Below the pieces are notes generated by a model. That model was given only the letters and a program-made list of their open reading frames with translations. It ran no database searches and was not told the origin of the DNA. Shown in pieces: positions 50,989-58,827 of a stretch of 64,000 nt of DNA. How positions within the stretch are numbered: position 1 is the first letter of the stretch; each line of letters starts with the position of its first letter. The position numbers and the translations under genes were made by a program. Source of the DNA: Paraburkholderia dioscoreae. Its GTDB lineage: Bacteria; Pseudomonadota; Gammaproteobacteria; Burkholderiales; Burkholderiaceae. The stretch covers positions 186,001 through 250,000 of the forward strand of contig NZ_LR699554.1 in assembly GCF_902459535.1 (NCBI RefSeq), written 5' to 3'.

Positions 50989-51861
50989 ATGCTGAAACCC
51001 GAGATCGACAGCCTGGTCCCGCACGTCCCCTTCGACCGGCGTACTTTTATCAAGGCCGCGCTCGGCACCGGATTCGCCGCAGCCGTGCTGCCGGTGTCGG
51101 CGCAAACCATCCATACCGATAGCGACGGTCTCGAAGCCGGCGAAGTGGCCGTGCGCTCCGGCGACACGCTGGTGCCGGCGTATCGCGCACAGCCGAAGGG
51201 TAAAACGCACTTGCCCGTGATTATCGTCGTGCATGAGATTTTCGGCGTGCACGAGCATATCGCCGACGTGTGCCGGCGTTTCGCCAAACAAGGTTATCTC
51301 GCGATCGCGCCGAATCTGTATGAGCGGCAGGGCGATCCGACCGTTTATACGAGCATGCAGCAGCTCAACGAGCAACTGGTCAGCAAGGTGCCGGACGATC
51401 AGGTCATGGGCGATCTCGACGCGACCGTCGCGTGGGCCGGCGAGCATGGCGGCGATTTGAACCGCCTCGGCGTGAACGGGTTTTGCTGGGGCGGGCGCAT
51501 TGCGTGGCTGTATGCCGAACATAATCCGCGACTGAAGGCGGGTGTCGCGTGGTATGGGCGAGTCACGGGCGCGAAGAACGCGATGACGCCGGCCAATCCG
51601 CTCGACGAGGTCGCGCAGCTTCACGCGCCGGTTCTGGGGCTCTATGGGTTGCAGGATCAGAGCATTCCGCAGGACACGCTCGAACAGATGAAGCAGGCCA
51701 TCGCGCAGGGTCCGCAAGCAGGACGCGGCTCGCAGTTCGTCGTGTATGACGATGCCGGGCACGCGTTTTTCGCGGATTACCGGCCGAGCTATAAAAAGGC
51801 CGATGCGGAAGACGGCTGGCGCCGTGCGCTGGTGTGGTTCAAGCAGCATGGGGTGGCCTGA
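50989..51861 (+). CDS. dienelactone hydrolase family protein with Tat-like signal
   Basis: 290-residue alpha/beta-hydrolase. N-terminal FDRRTFIKAALGTGFAAAVLP is a twin-arginine-like signal (RRTFIK, hydrophobic stretch, VSAQT), unusual for the cytosolic catechol enzyme, so it is probably periplasmic. Nucleophile Cys in NGFCWGGRIAWLYAEHN, Asp in LGLYGLQDQSIP, and His in YDDAGHAFFADY. GAGGAG is 7 bases upstream of the ATG. Substrate unknown; secreted members are mostly carboxymethylenebutenolidase-like. Confidence 0.85.
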   Translation: MLKPEIDSLVPHVPFDRRTFIKAALGTGFAAAVLPVSAQTIHTDSDGLEAGEVAVRSGDTLVPAYRAQPKGKTHLPVIIVVHEIFGVHEHIADVCRRFAKQGYLAIAPNLYERQGDPTVYTSMQQLNEQLVSKVPDDQVMGDLDATVAWAGEHGGDLNRLGVNGFCWGGRIAWLYAEHNPRLKAGVAWYGRVTGAKNAMTPANPLDEVAQLHAPVLGLYGLQDQSIPQDTLEQMKQAIAQGPQAGRGSQFVVYDDAGHAFFADYRPSYKKADAEDGWRRALVWFKQHGVA

Positions 51862-51901
51862 GGCTGCGGCTTGAGGCGGTTCGCGCTCCCCCGCTTGCGA
51901 T

Positions 51902-51943
51902 AAAAAAGGCCGTTGCCGCTTTCGGGCGGTAACGGCCTTTTTT
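51902..51943. terminator. bidirectional rho-independent terminator
   Basis: AAAAAAGGCCGTTGCCGC (51902-51919), 6-base loop, GCGGTAACGGCCTTTTTT (51926-51943), 17 of 18 paired with a G-U wobble, flanked by A and T runs. It lies between the convergent dienelactone hydrolase and sseA genes and can end both. Confidence 0.88.
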
Positions 51944-51976
51944 GCTAACCAGGTGCTGTGACGCTCGCTGGTGTAC

Positions 51977-52846
51977 TCAAGGATTCGGGCCCGTAGCGAC
52001 AGGGCGCTTCGGATCCGAACTCCATTCGCTCCACGATCCTGCGTACAACGCCGCGCCGTGCAGGCCGGCGACTTCCATCGCCAGCGCATTCACGCAGGCC
52101 GTCACGCCCGAGCCGCATTGCAGTATCACGTGTTCCGGCGGCGTGTCGGCGAGCAGCGCGTGGAATTCCTCGCGCAACGTGTGAGCCGGCTTGAAGCGGT
52201 TGTCGGCGGTGAGGTTGTCTTTGAAGAAGCGGTTGAGCGCTCCGGGAATGTGGCCGCCGACGCGATCAAGCGTCTCGTTCTCGCCGCGATAACGGTCGGC
52301 GGCGCGCGCGTCCACCACCACGCGTTCCTTCGAACCCAGATTGCGCTCGACCGTTTGCGCATCGACCGTGACGGACAGCGGCGCACCGGCTTTGAAGTCG
52401 CCGGTGTTCTGGGCGGGCGCGTCCTGCGTCAGCGGATAACCGCCGGCCTCCCATGCCTGCAGCCCGCCGTCGAGCAGCGCGACCGCGTCGTGACCGAGCC
52501 AGCGCAGCAGCCACCATGCGCGGGCGGCGTACATGCCGCCTTGCGCGTCATAGGCGACGACTTGCTGCCCTTGCTTCAGGCCGCGCGACTCCAGCGTCTC
52601 CACCAGCCGCGCACGATCCGGCAACGGATGGCGGCCGCTCTGGCCGTTCTTCGGCCCCGACAGATCGCGATCGAGATGCAGATAATGCGCGCCCGGCAGA
52701 TGTCCGGCCAGATAGGCTTTTTCGCCCGCCTCCGGGTCGGCCAGATCGAAACGGCAATCGATGACGAACACGCTGCCCGGCGCGGCGGCGAGCCGCTCCG
52801 CGAGATTGGTCGCGGAGATCAGAGTGGTGTAATGAGTGTGGGGCAT
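51977..52846 (-). CDS. sseA: 3-mercaptopyruvate sulfurtransferase (tandem rhodanese)
   Basis: 289-residue protein of two rhodanese domains. The N-terminal one is non-catalytic (DPEAGEKAYLAGHLPGAHYL); the C-terminal one holds the active loop HVILQCGSGVTACVNALAM, where CGSGVTAC resembles MpST (CGSGxTA) more than rhodanese (CRKGVTA). It transfers sulfur from 3-mercaptopyruvate to thiophilic acceptors. ACAGGAG sits before the ATG and is immediately adjacent to the base of a hairpin in the leader. Confidence 0.9.
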   Translation of the reverse strand: MPHTHYTTLISATNLAERLAAAPGSVFVIDCRFDLADPEAGEKAYLAGHLPGAHYLHLDRDLSGPKNGQSGRHPLPDRARLVETLESRGLKQGQQVVAYDAQGGMYAARAWWLLRWLGHDAVALLDGGLQAWEAGGYPLTQDAPAQNTGDFKAGAPLSVTVDAQTVERNLGSKERVVVDARAADRYRGENETLDRVGGHIPGALNRFFKDNLTADNRFKPAHTLREEFHALLADTPPEHVILQCGSGVTACVNALAMEVAGLHGAALYAGSWSEWSSDPKRPVATGPNP

Positions 52847-52856
52847 GACGTCTCCT

Positions 52857-52950
52857 GTCGACCAGAGTTGGCGCTTTAGCGCCTTACTCTGGTCCCATGC
52901 AAAGCGGTCGACCAGAGTTGGCGCTTTATTTGCCTTACTCTGGTCTCATG
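52857..52950 (-). repeat. two copies of a 43-44-base palindromic element in the sseA leader
   Basis: Copy 1 is 52857-52899 and copy 2 is 52907-52950, in the same orientation. Each contains GACCAGAGT...ACTCTGGTC, a perfect 9-bp stem in both copies. Inside, copy 1 has GGCGC/GCGCC, while copy 2 has TTTGCC in place of AGCGCC, leaving only GGC/GCC pairing. They differ mainly in the loop, while the outer arms are identical. They end 10 bases before the sseA ATG and lie upstream of its ribosome binding site. Confidence 0.8.
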
Positions 52951-53103
52951 TAAAACCCGATACGGGCGATGGCGGCTCCGTCAGGCGGCTTTCCCGCCGA
53001 CACCGGATGGCCGAGCTATCCCGTTAGTCTAAACAAAAAAAGACGGACCGAAGTCCGTCTTTCCATGCGTGGGTGCTGCCTGAGTTATCTGGCGAGGCGC
53101 CAA

Positions 53104-54210
53104 TCAGATCGTGCCGAGCTCACGCCGCAAAAACTCGTGGAAGTGCTGCATGCCGTCTTCCATCGGGCTTTGATACGGGCCGACCTGCGATTCGCCGCGA
53201 TTCATCAGCGCGCGGCGGCCGGCGTCCATGCGCTCGGCGATCTCGTCGTCTTCGCGGGCCGTTTCCATGTAGGCGGCGCGCTCGGCTTCGACGAACTCCC
53301 GCTCGAACAGCGCGATTTCCTCTGGGTAATAGAACTCCACCACGTTGGTGGTTTTCTGCGGGCCGCGCGGGATCAGCCACGACACCACCAGCACGTGCGG
53401 ATACCACTCGATCATGATGCCCGGGTAGTACACCATCCAGATCGCGCCGAAGTCAGGCGGATTGCCGCCGCGAAAGCGCAGCACTTCGTCGTGCCACTTG
53501 CGGTAAGTCGGGCTGCCCGGCTGCTCCAGATCCTTGTGCACGCCAACCGTCTGGACGCTGTACCAGTCGCCGAACTCCCACGTCAGGTCGTCGCAATTGA
53601 CGAAGCTGCCGAGGCCCGGATGGAACGGCGCGACGTGATAGTCCTCCAGATAGACCTCGATAAAGGTCTTCCAGTTGTAGTTGCACTCGTGCACTTCGAC
53701 GTGATCGAACATGAAGCCCGAAAAATCGAAATGTTCCTTGGTGCCGAGGCGCGCCAGATCGCGCGCGACGTCGCGTCCCTGCGCTTCGAACAGCAGGCCT
53801 TGCCAGTTCTGCAGCGGCGTGGCGCCGAGATTCAGGCAGGGGTTATCCGCAAAATGAGGCGCACCGAGGAGCTGGCCGTTCAGGTCGTATGTCCAGCGAT
53901 GCAAGGGGCAGACGATATTCTCCGTCTGGCCGCGGCCGTTGAGCATGATGGCTTGCCGGTGGCGGCACACGTTCGACAGCAGCTCGACTTGCGACTGCTG
54001 GTTACGGACGAGCACACGCCCTTCGCTCTCGCTCGGCAAAGCAAAATAATTCCCCGCCTCGGGCACCATGAGATCGTGGCCGATGTAGCGAGGACCTTTC
54101 TTGAAAAGGGTGTCGATCTCGCGCGTTAGAAGCGCTTCGTCAAAGTAAGCCGTGACTGGCAGCTGGCTGTGGACAGACCGCAACTGCAATGCATTGCTCA
54201 GATTGGACAT
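53104..54210 (-). CDS. Rieske non-heme iron oxygenase, alpha subunit
   Basis: 368 residues. N-terminal Rieske [2Fe-2S] domain with C82, H84, C101 and H104 (NVCRHRQ and VCPLHRWTYDL). C-terminal mononuclear iron domain with E189-DYH192...H197 (VYLEDYHVAPFHPGLGSF). Resembles the alpha subunit of ring-hydroxylating or betaine/choline-type oxygenases; the substrate cannot be told. No ferredoxin, reductase or beta subunit gene is adjacent. ATG 54210 has GGGAG 5 bases upstream and is preferred to a GTG at 54216. Confidence 0.88.
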   Translation of the reverse strand: MSNLSNALQLRSVHSQLPVTAYFDEALLTREIDTLFKKGPRYIGHDLMVPEAGNYFALPSESEGRVLVRNQQSQVELLSNVCRHRQAIMLNGRGQTENIVCPLHRWTYDLNGQLLGAPHFADNPCLNLGATPLQNWQGLLFEAQGRDVARDLARLGTKEHFDFSGFMFDHVEVHECNYNWKTFIEVYLEDYHVAPFHPGLGSFVNCDDLTWEFGDWYSVQTVGVHKDLEQPGSPTYRKWHDEVLRFRGGNPPDFGAIWMVYYPGIMIEWYPHVLVVSWLIPRGPQKTTNVVEFYYPEEIALFEREFVEAERAAYMETAREDDEIAERMDAGRRALMNRGESQVGPYQSPMEDGMQHFHEFLRRELGTI

Positions 54211-54495
54211 TCCCACTCCCGTGAAGACGTGAAAGCAGTGAACAACCCAACCATCGAAGATTCGATTTAGGGAGCCAGCGATTATACCCGTTTCCCCTTT
54301 CCTGGGGCGTTTAAGTGCCTGATTTGGGTCAAAAATGTCAGGAAAGTTCGACTTTTTCGCCGCAGACTGATCACTTTTTTTCTGCGAGACTGCTAGGGCG
54401 GCGCGGAGTGAGAAGGCGGGCGTAGGCCGGCGAGCGGATCGGAAATGACGCTTTTGCCGTAGAATGTCCGACTTGTTTTAATTTTGCGACTATTC

Positions 54496-54804
54496 ATGGC
54501 GAAGACCGCGTCGAAAGATACTGCAGCCACGCCAGCCGAAGGCGTCGACACCACACCGCTGCCCGAGAATTACGAGGCCGCTCAGGCGGAGCTGGAAGGG
54601 CTGGTTGCACGCATGGAAAGCGGCAATCTCAGCCTCGAGGAGTCGCTTACCGCCTATCGGCGCGGCGCCGCTCTCGTGGCGTTTTGCCAGCAGCAGCTCG
54701 AGAAGGTCGAGCAGCAGGTGCGCGTGCTCGACGGCGAGACGCTCAAGCCGTTGCCCATGAATACCGCAGGCACAGCCGCTACTGAAAGCGGGGACGACCT
54801 ATGA
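54496..54804 (+). CDS. xseB: exodeoxyribonuclease VII small subunit
   Basis: 102 residues. XseB helical core NYEAAQAELEGLVARMESGN and SLEESLTAYRRGAALVAFCQ, followed by EKVEQQVRVLDG. It partners with XseA, not in the window, to degrade single-stranded DNA. ATG 54496 (MAKTASKD) is chosen; a TTG at 54484 adds four residues. Overlaps ispA as ATGA (54801-54804). XseB-IspA-Dxs is the usual bacterial order. Confidence 0.93.
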   Translation: MAKTASKDTAATPAEGVDTTPLPENYEAAQAELEGLVARMESGNLSLEESLTAYRRGAALVAFCQQQLEKVEQQVRVLDGETLKPLPMNTAGTAATESGDDL

Positions 54805-55682
54805 CATTCGAACAATGGATGCGCTCGGTGCTGGAGCGCGTCGAAACGGCACTAGAACATTACCTGCCGGGCGAGGCAACCGAGCCCGCCACGCTGCATG
54901 AAGCCATGCGCTACGCGGTGCTGGGCGGCGGCAAGCGGGTTCGCCCGCTGCTGTGCCACGCGGCCGGCGAGCTGACCGGCGCGCGCGCCGAATGCCTCGA
55001 CGCGGCGGCCGCGGCGCTGGAAATGATCCACGTGTACTCGCTCGTCCACGACGACATGCCATGCATGGACGACGACGCGCTGCGTCGCGGCAAGCCCACG
55101 GTACACGTCAAGTATGACGAAGCCACGGCATTGCTGGTCGGCGATGCGCTGCAATCGCAGGCGTTTGTCGCGCTGACCTCGGAGGTGCTGGCCCCGGCGC
55201 AACAGGCCGCGCTCGTGCGCGAACTGGCGCTGGCGAGCGGCTCGATCGGTATGTGCGGCGGGCAGGCCATCGACCTGGCGAGCGTCGGCCACACGCTGAC
55301 GCGCACGCAGCTCGAAACCATGCACCGCATGAAAACCGGGGCCTTGCTGCGCGCCGCGGTGCGCATGGGCGCGCTGGCTGGCGAAACGCCGGACGCGGAC
55401 GCCATGCGCTCGCTCGACGCGTATTCGGCGGCTGTCGGCCTCGCATTTCAGGTCGTCGACGACATTCTCGACGTCACGACCGATTCCGCGACGCTCGGCA
55501 AAACCGCAGGTAAAGACGCGAAGGACGGCAAGCCGACCTACGTGTCGATTATTGGACTCGACGCGTCGCGTGCGCTCGCAGCGCAGCTGCGCAGCGACGC
55601 TCACGCCGCGCTGGCGCCGTTCGGCGCACGCGCGCAGCGTCTTGCCGAATTGGCCGACCTGGTGGTGAACCGGGTCAGCTGA
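54801..55682 (+). CDS. ispA: farnesyl diphosphate synthase
   Basis: 293-residue trans-prenyltransferase that condenses isopentenyl diphosphate with dimethylallyl and geranyl diphosphate. First Asp-rich motif HDDMPCMDDDALRRGKPTVH; second FQVVDDILDVTTDSATLGKT; the chain-length region before the first motif reads IHVYSLV, with small residues. GGGKRVRPLLCH is the diphosphate-binding region. Second in the xseB-ispA-dxs operon. Confidence 0.95.
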   Translation: MTFEQWMRSVLERVETALEHYLPGEATEPATLHEAMRYAVLGGGKRVRPLLCHAAGELTGARAECLDAAAAALEMIHVYSLVHDDMPCMDDDALRRGKPTVHVKYDEATALLVGDALQSQAFVALTSEVLAPAQQAALVRELALASGSIGMCGGQAIDLASVGHTLTRTQLETMHRMKTGALLRAAVRMGALAGETPDADAMRSLDAYSAAVGLAFQVVDDILDVTTDSATLGKTAGKDAKDGKPTYVSIIGLDASRALAAQLRSDAHAALAPFGARAQRLAELADLVVNRVS

Positions 55683-55767
55683 ACGCGAAAGCCCGCCGCC
55701 GCGCGCCTGCGTTGCGGGGCGCATGTATGAAGTGCGGGCGCGTAAGTTTTCCTACAATGGAACGACG

Positions 55768-57675
55768 ATGTACGACTTGCTGAAAACCATTGACGACCCG
55801 GCGGCACTGCGCCGCCTCGATCGCCGCCAATTGCAACCGCTTGCCGACGAGTTGCGTGCCTTTGTGCTCGACAGCGTATCGCAGACGGGCGGCCATCTTT
55901 CGTCCAACCTCGGCACAGTCGAGTTGACCATTGCGCTGCACTATGTGTTCGACACGCCGCATGACCGGATCGTCTGGGACGTCGGCCATCAAACTTATCC
56001 GCACAAGATCCTGACGGGCCGCCGCGACCAGATGCATACGCTGCGTCAGTTGGGCGGCATCTCGGGCTTCCCGAAGCGTGACGAGTCGGAATACGACACC
56101 TTCGGCACGGCGCACTCCAGCACGTCGATCTCGGCCGCGCTCGGCATGGCGATCGCGAGCAAGCTGCAGGGCGACAACCGCATGGGCATCGCCGTGATCG
56201 GCGACGGCGCAATGACGGCCGGTATGGCCTTCGAGGCGTTGAACAACGCCGGCGTCGAAGACGACGTGCCGCTGCTGGTCATCCTGAACGACAACGACAT
56301 GTCGATTTCGCCGCCGGTCGGCGCGCTGAATCGCCATCTGGCGCGCCTGATGTCGGGCCGCTTTTACGCGGCCGCGCGGGCCGGCGTCGAGCGCGTGCTG
56401 CGCGTCGCGCCGCCCATGCTCGATCTCGCCCGCAAGCTCGAAGAGCACGCGAAGGGCATGATCGTGCCGGCCACGCTGTTCGAAGAGTTCGGCTTCAACT
56501 ACATCGGCCCGATCGACGGCCATGACCTCGATTCGCTGATTCCGACGCTGCAAAACATCAAGGAACTGCGCGGTCCGCAATTCCTGCACGTCGTGACGAA
56601 GAAGGGCCAAGGCTACAAGCTGGCCGAAGCCGATCCGGTGCTGTACCACGGCCCGGGCAAGTTCAATCCGGCCGAAGGCATCAAGCCGGCCACCACGCCG
56701 TCGAAGAAGACTTATACGCAGGTGTTCGGCGAATGGCTGTGCGACGCCGCCGAGCTGGATGCGCGGGTAATCGGCATCACGCCGGCCATGCGCGAAGGCT
56801 CGGGCATGGTGGAGTTCGAGAAGCGCTTCCCGGACCGTTATTTCGACGTCGGTATCGCCGAGCAACACGCGGTGACGTTCGCAGGCGGCCTGGCGGCGGA
56901 AGGCATGAAGCCGGTGGTCGCAATCTACTCGACCTTCCTGCAACGCGCGTACGACCAGCTGATTCACGACGTTGCACTGCAAAACCTGCCGGTGGTGTTC
57001 GCGATCGACCGCGCGGGGCTCGTCGGCGCGGACGGCGCGACGCACGCGGGTGCTTACGACCTCGCGTTCCTGCGCTGCATCCCGAACATGACGGTGATGG
57101 CTGCGTCGGATGAAAACGAATGCCGCCAGATGCTGTACACCGCATTGCAGCAACCGAACCCGACGGCGGTGCGCTACCCGCGCGGCTCCGGCACGGGCGT
57201 GGCGACCATCAAGCAGATGACGGCGCTGCCGCTCGGCAAGGGTGAGATTCGTCGCGAAACGTCGCAGCCGGCTGGCAAGCGCATTGCGATTCTGGCATTC
57301 GGCACGATGGTGGCGCCGTCGCTGGCGGCGGCCGAGCAACTGGACGCAACCGTTGCGAACATGCGTTTCGTGAAACCGCTGGACGCCGATCTGATCCGTC
57401 AGCTGGCCGAAACGCACGACGCCATCGTCACGGTCGAAGAAGGCTGCGTGATGGGCGGCGCGGGTTCGGCATGTGTGGAAGCCCTGCTTGCCAGTGGGGT
57501 TACTCGTCCGGTACTACAATTGGGCCTCCCCGACCGGTTCATCGATCATGGAGATCCGGCCAAGCTGCTCGCCGCGTGCGGTCTCGACGCCGTGGGCATC
57601 ACCAAGTCGATCCGCGAGCGTTTTCTGTTGAGCGGGGCGGTCGGCGGCCAGTCGTCGGTGAAGCGCGTCGCATAA
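55768..57675 (+). CDS. dxs: 1-deoxy-D-xylulose-5-phosphate synthase
   Basis: 635-residue thiamine-diphosphate enzyme making DXP from pyruvate and glyceraldehyde 3-phosphate, first step of the MEP pathway. VGHQTYPHKILTGRRDQMHT, GDGAMTAGMAFEALNN with GDG and N for ThDP/Mg2+, and VFAIDRAGLVGADGATHAGA near the C-terminus. ATG 55768 (MYDLLKTIDDP) gives the normal N-terminus; the frame starting at 55723 has a poor start. It lies 85 bases after ispA and supplies the substrates for it. Confidence 0.95.
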   Translation: MYDLLKTIDDPAALRRLDRRQLQPLADELRAFVLDSVSQTGGHLSSNLGTVELTIALHYVFDTPHDRIVWDVGHQTYPHKILTGRRDQMHTLRQLGGISGFPKRDESEYDTFGTAHSSTSISAALGMAIASKLQGDNRMGIAVIGDGAMTAGMAFEALNNAGVEDDVPLLVILNDNDMSISPPVGALNRHLARLMSGRFYAAARAGVERVLRVAPPMLDLARKLEEHAKGMIVPATLFEEFGFNYIGPIDGHDLDSLIPTLQNIKELRGPQFLHVVTKKGQGYKLAEADPVLYHGPGKFNPAEGIKPATTPSKKTYTQVFGEWLCDAAELDARVIGITPAMREGSGMVEFEKRFPDRYFDVGIAEQHAVTFAGGLAAEGMKPVVAIYSTFLQRAYDQLIHDVALQNLPVVFAIDRAGLVGADGATHAGAYDLAFLRCIPNMTVMAASDENECRQMLYTALQQPNPTAVRYPRGSGTGVATIKQMTALPLGKGEIRRETSQPAGKRIAILAFGTMVAPSLAAAEQLDATVANMRFVKPLDADLIRQLAETHDAIVTVEEGCVMGGAGSACVEALLASGVTRPVLQLGLPDRFIDHGDPAKLLAACGLDAVGITKSIRERFLLSGAVGGQSSVKRVA

Positions 57676-57745
57676 GCGCCGCTGCTCGCTACCCGGCCGC
57701 CGTGCAGGGCGGCCATAGTGGCCATAGCAATCTCCAACTTGAATC

Positions 57746-57791
57746 GATGGGCCTTCGGGCCCATCATCCAACGCCGGCAAGGGCCGGCGTT
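57746..57791 (+). terminator. two tandem hairpins after dxs, the first with a UUCG loop
   Basis: GATGGGCC-TTCG-GGCCCATC (57746-57765) has an 8-bp stem and an extra-stable UUCG tetraloop. ACGCCGGC-AAGG-GCCGGCGT (57771-57790) is an 8-bp stem, with TTTGCC after it. Together they likely end the dxs transcript, 70 bases after the stop. Confidence 0.65.
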
Positions 57792-57837
57792 TGCCGTTGC
57801 GCGCCTTGATTCGCGCGGCCGCTGAGAGCCCCCAAAC

Positions 57838-57938
57838 CTGTTGCTTTGCGACAGTTCCCGAGGGCGTAATCTCCCACGGAGACTTCCTCCGGGGCGGAAA
57901 ACCTGGGGCGGCCCGGCGTTTCCTGAAAGGACAAGATA
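57838..57938 (+). other. structured leader upstream of folE2
   Basis: Three short hairpins in a row: CTGTTGC-TTT-GCGACAG (57838-57854, with one G-U pair), GGG-CGTAATCT-CCC near 57862-57875, and CGGAG-ACTTC-CTCCG (57877-57891), then GGAAAACCTGGGG. The pattern resembles a cis-regulatory RNA but matches no family that I can name. The ribosome binding site AAAGGA lies at its end. Riboswitch class is unassigned. Confidence 0.35.
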
Positions 57939-58745
57939 ATGAATCAAATGAATCCCGCCTTTGTGATGCCCGACGTGCAAAGCACGCCCGACACCCGCCA
58001 GATCCCGATTCAACGGGTCGGCGTGAAGGCGGTGCGCCATCCGCTGACGGTGCGCACGCAAGGCGGCGAGGTGCAGCCGACGGTCGGCACGTGGAATCTG
58101 GACGTGCATTTGCCGGCTGACCAGAAAGGCACGCACATGTCGCGTTTCGTCGCGTTGCTCGAAGAGAACAAGGCGCCGCTTGAGCCCGCTACGTTCCGTA
58201 CCATGCTCGCCGCAATGCTCGAAAAGCTCGAAGCAGAGGCCGGCCGCATCGAAGTATCGTTCCCGTACTTTGTGAACAAGACCGCGCCGGTGTCGGGTGT
58301 GCAAAGCCTGCTCGACTACGAAGTCACCTTGACGGGCGAGACCCGCAATGGCGCGACGCGTCTGTTCCTGCGGGTGCAGGTGCCGGTTACCAGTCTGTGC
58401 CCGTGTTCGAAGAAGATTTCGCAGTACGGCGCGCATAACCAGCGCTCGCACGTCACGATCAACGCCGAACTGGCTGGCGACGTGGCCGTGGAAGAACTGA
58501 TCCGTATCGCCGAAGAAGAAGCCTCATGCGAACTGTGGGGCTTGCTCAAGCGCCCGGACGAGAAGTTCGTCACCGAGCGCGCCTATGAAAATCCGAAGTT
58601 TGTCGAAGACCTGGTGCGCGACGTTGCGCAGCGTCTGAATGCGGACGAGCGGATCGTCGCCTATGTGCTCGAAGCCGAGAACTTCGAGTCGATTCACAAT
58701 CACAGCGCGTATGCGGTGATCGAGCGGGACAAGCGTGCGGGCTGA
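57939..58745 (+). CDS. folE2: GTP cyclohydrolase FolE2
   Basis: 268-residue type IB GTP cyclohydrolase, which starts folate (and often queuosine) biosynthesis by making 7,8-dihydroneopterin triphosphate; it works with metals other than zinc and replaces FolE in low zinc. Active-site Cys in TSLCPCSKKISQYGAHNQRS; QRSHVTINAEL and the terminal SIHNHSAYAVIE are family-typical. ATG 57939 has AAAGGACAAGATA upstream. A structured leader is immediately 5'. No operon partner: a strong terminator follows. Confidence 0.94.
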   Translation: MNQMNPAFVMPDVQSTPDTRQIPIQRVGVKAVRHPLTVRTQGGEVQPTVGTWNLDVHLPADQKGTHMSRFVALLEENKAPLEPATFRTMLAAMLEKLEAEAGRIEVSFPYFVNKTAPVSGVQSLLDYEVTLTGETRNGATRLFLRVQVPVTSLCPCSKKISQYGAHNQRSHVTINAELAGDVAVEELIRIAEEEASCELWGLLKRPDEKFVTERAYENPKFVEDLVRDVAQRLNADERIVAYVLEAENFESIHNHSAYAVIERDKRAG

Positions 58746-58769
58746 TATGCGTGTTTGCTGACTGTATTG

Positions 58770-58797
58770 AAAAAGCCGCTTCTCGAAGCGGCTTTTT
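58770..58797. terminator. bidirectional rho-independent terminator between folE2 and tsaD
   Basis: AAAAAGCCGCTT (58770-58781), loop CTCG, AAGCGGCTTTTT (58786-58797), a perfect 12-bp stem followed by T's on both sides, between convergent genes. Confidence 0.92.
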
Positions 58798-58827
58798 TTG
58801 CGCCTTACCGATGTACCGATGCAGGTT

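Noticed and set aside
49533..51287. 584-residue frame antisense to ndh and the dienelactone hydrolase
   Set aside because: Spans two certain genes and their intergenic spacer; low-complexity Arg-rich composition.
57826..57850. Possible TPP riboswitch (CTGAGAG-like string before folE2)
   Set aside because: Only a short string matches; the rest of the thi-box consensus is absent and the downstream gene is not a thiamine gene.
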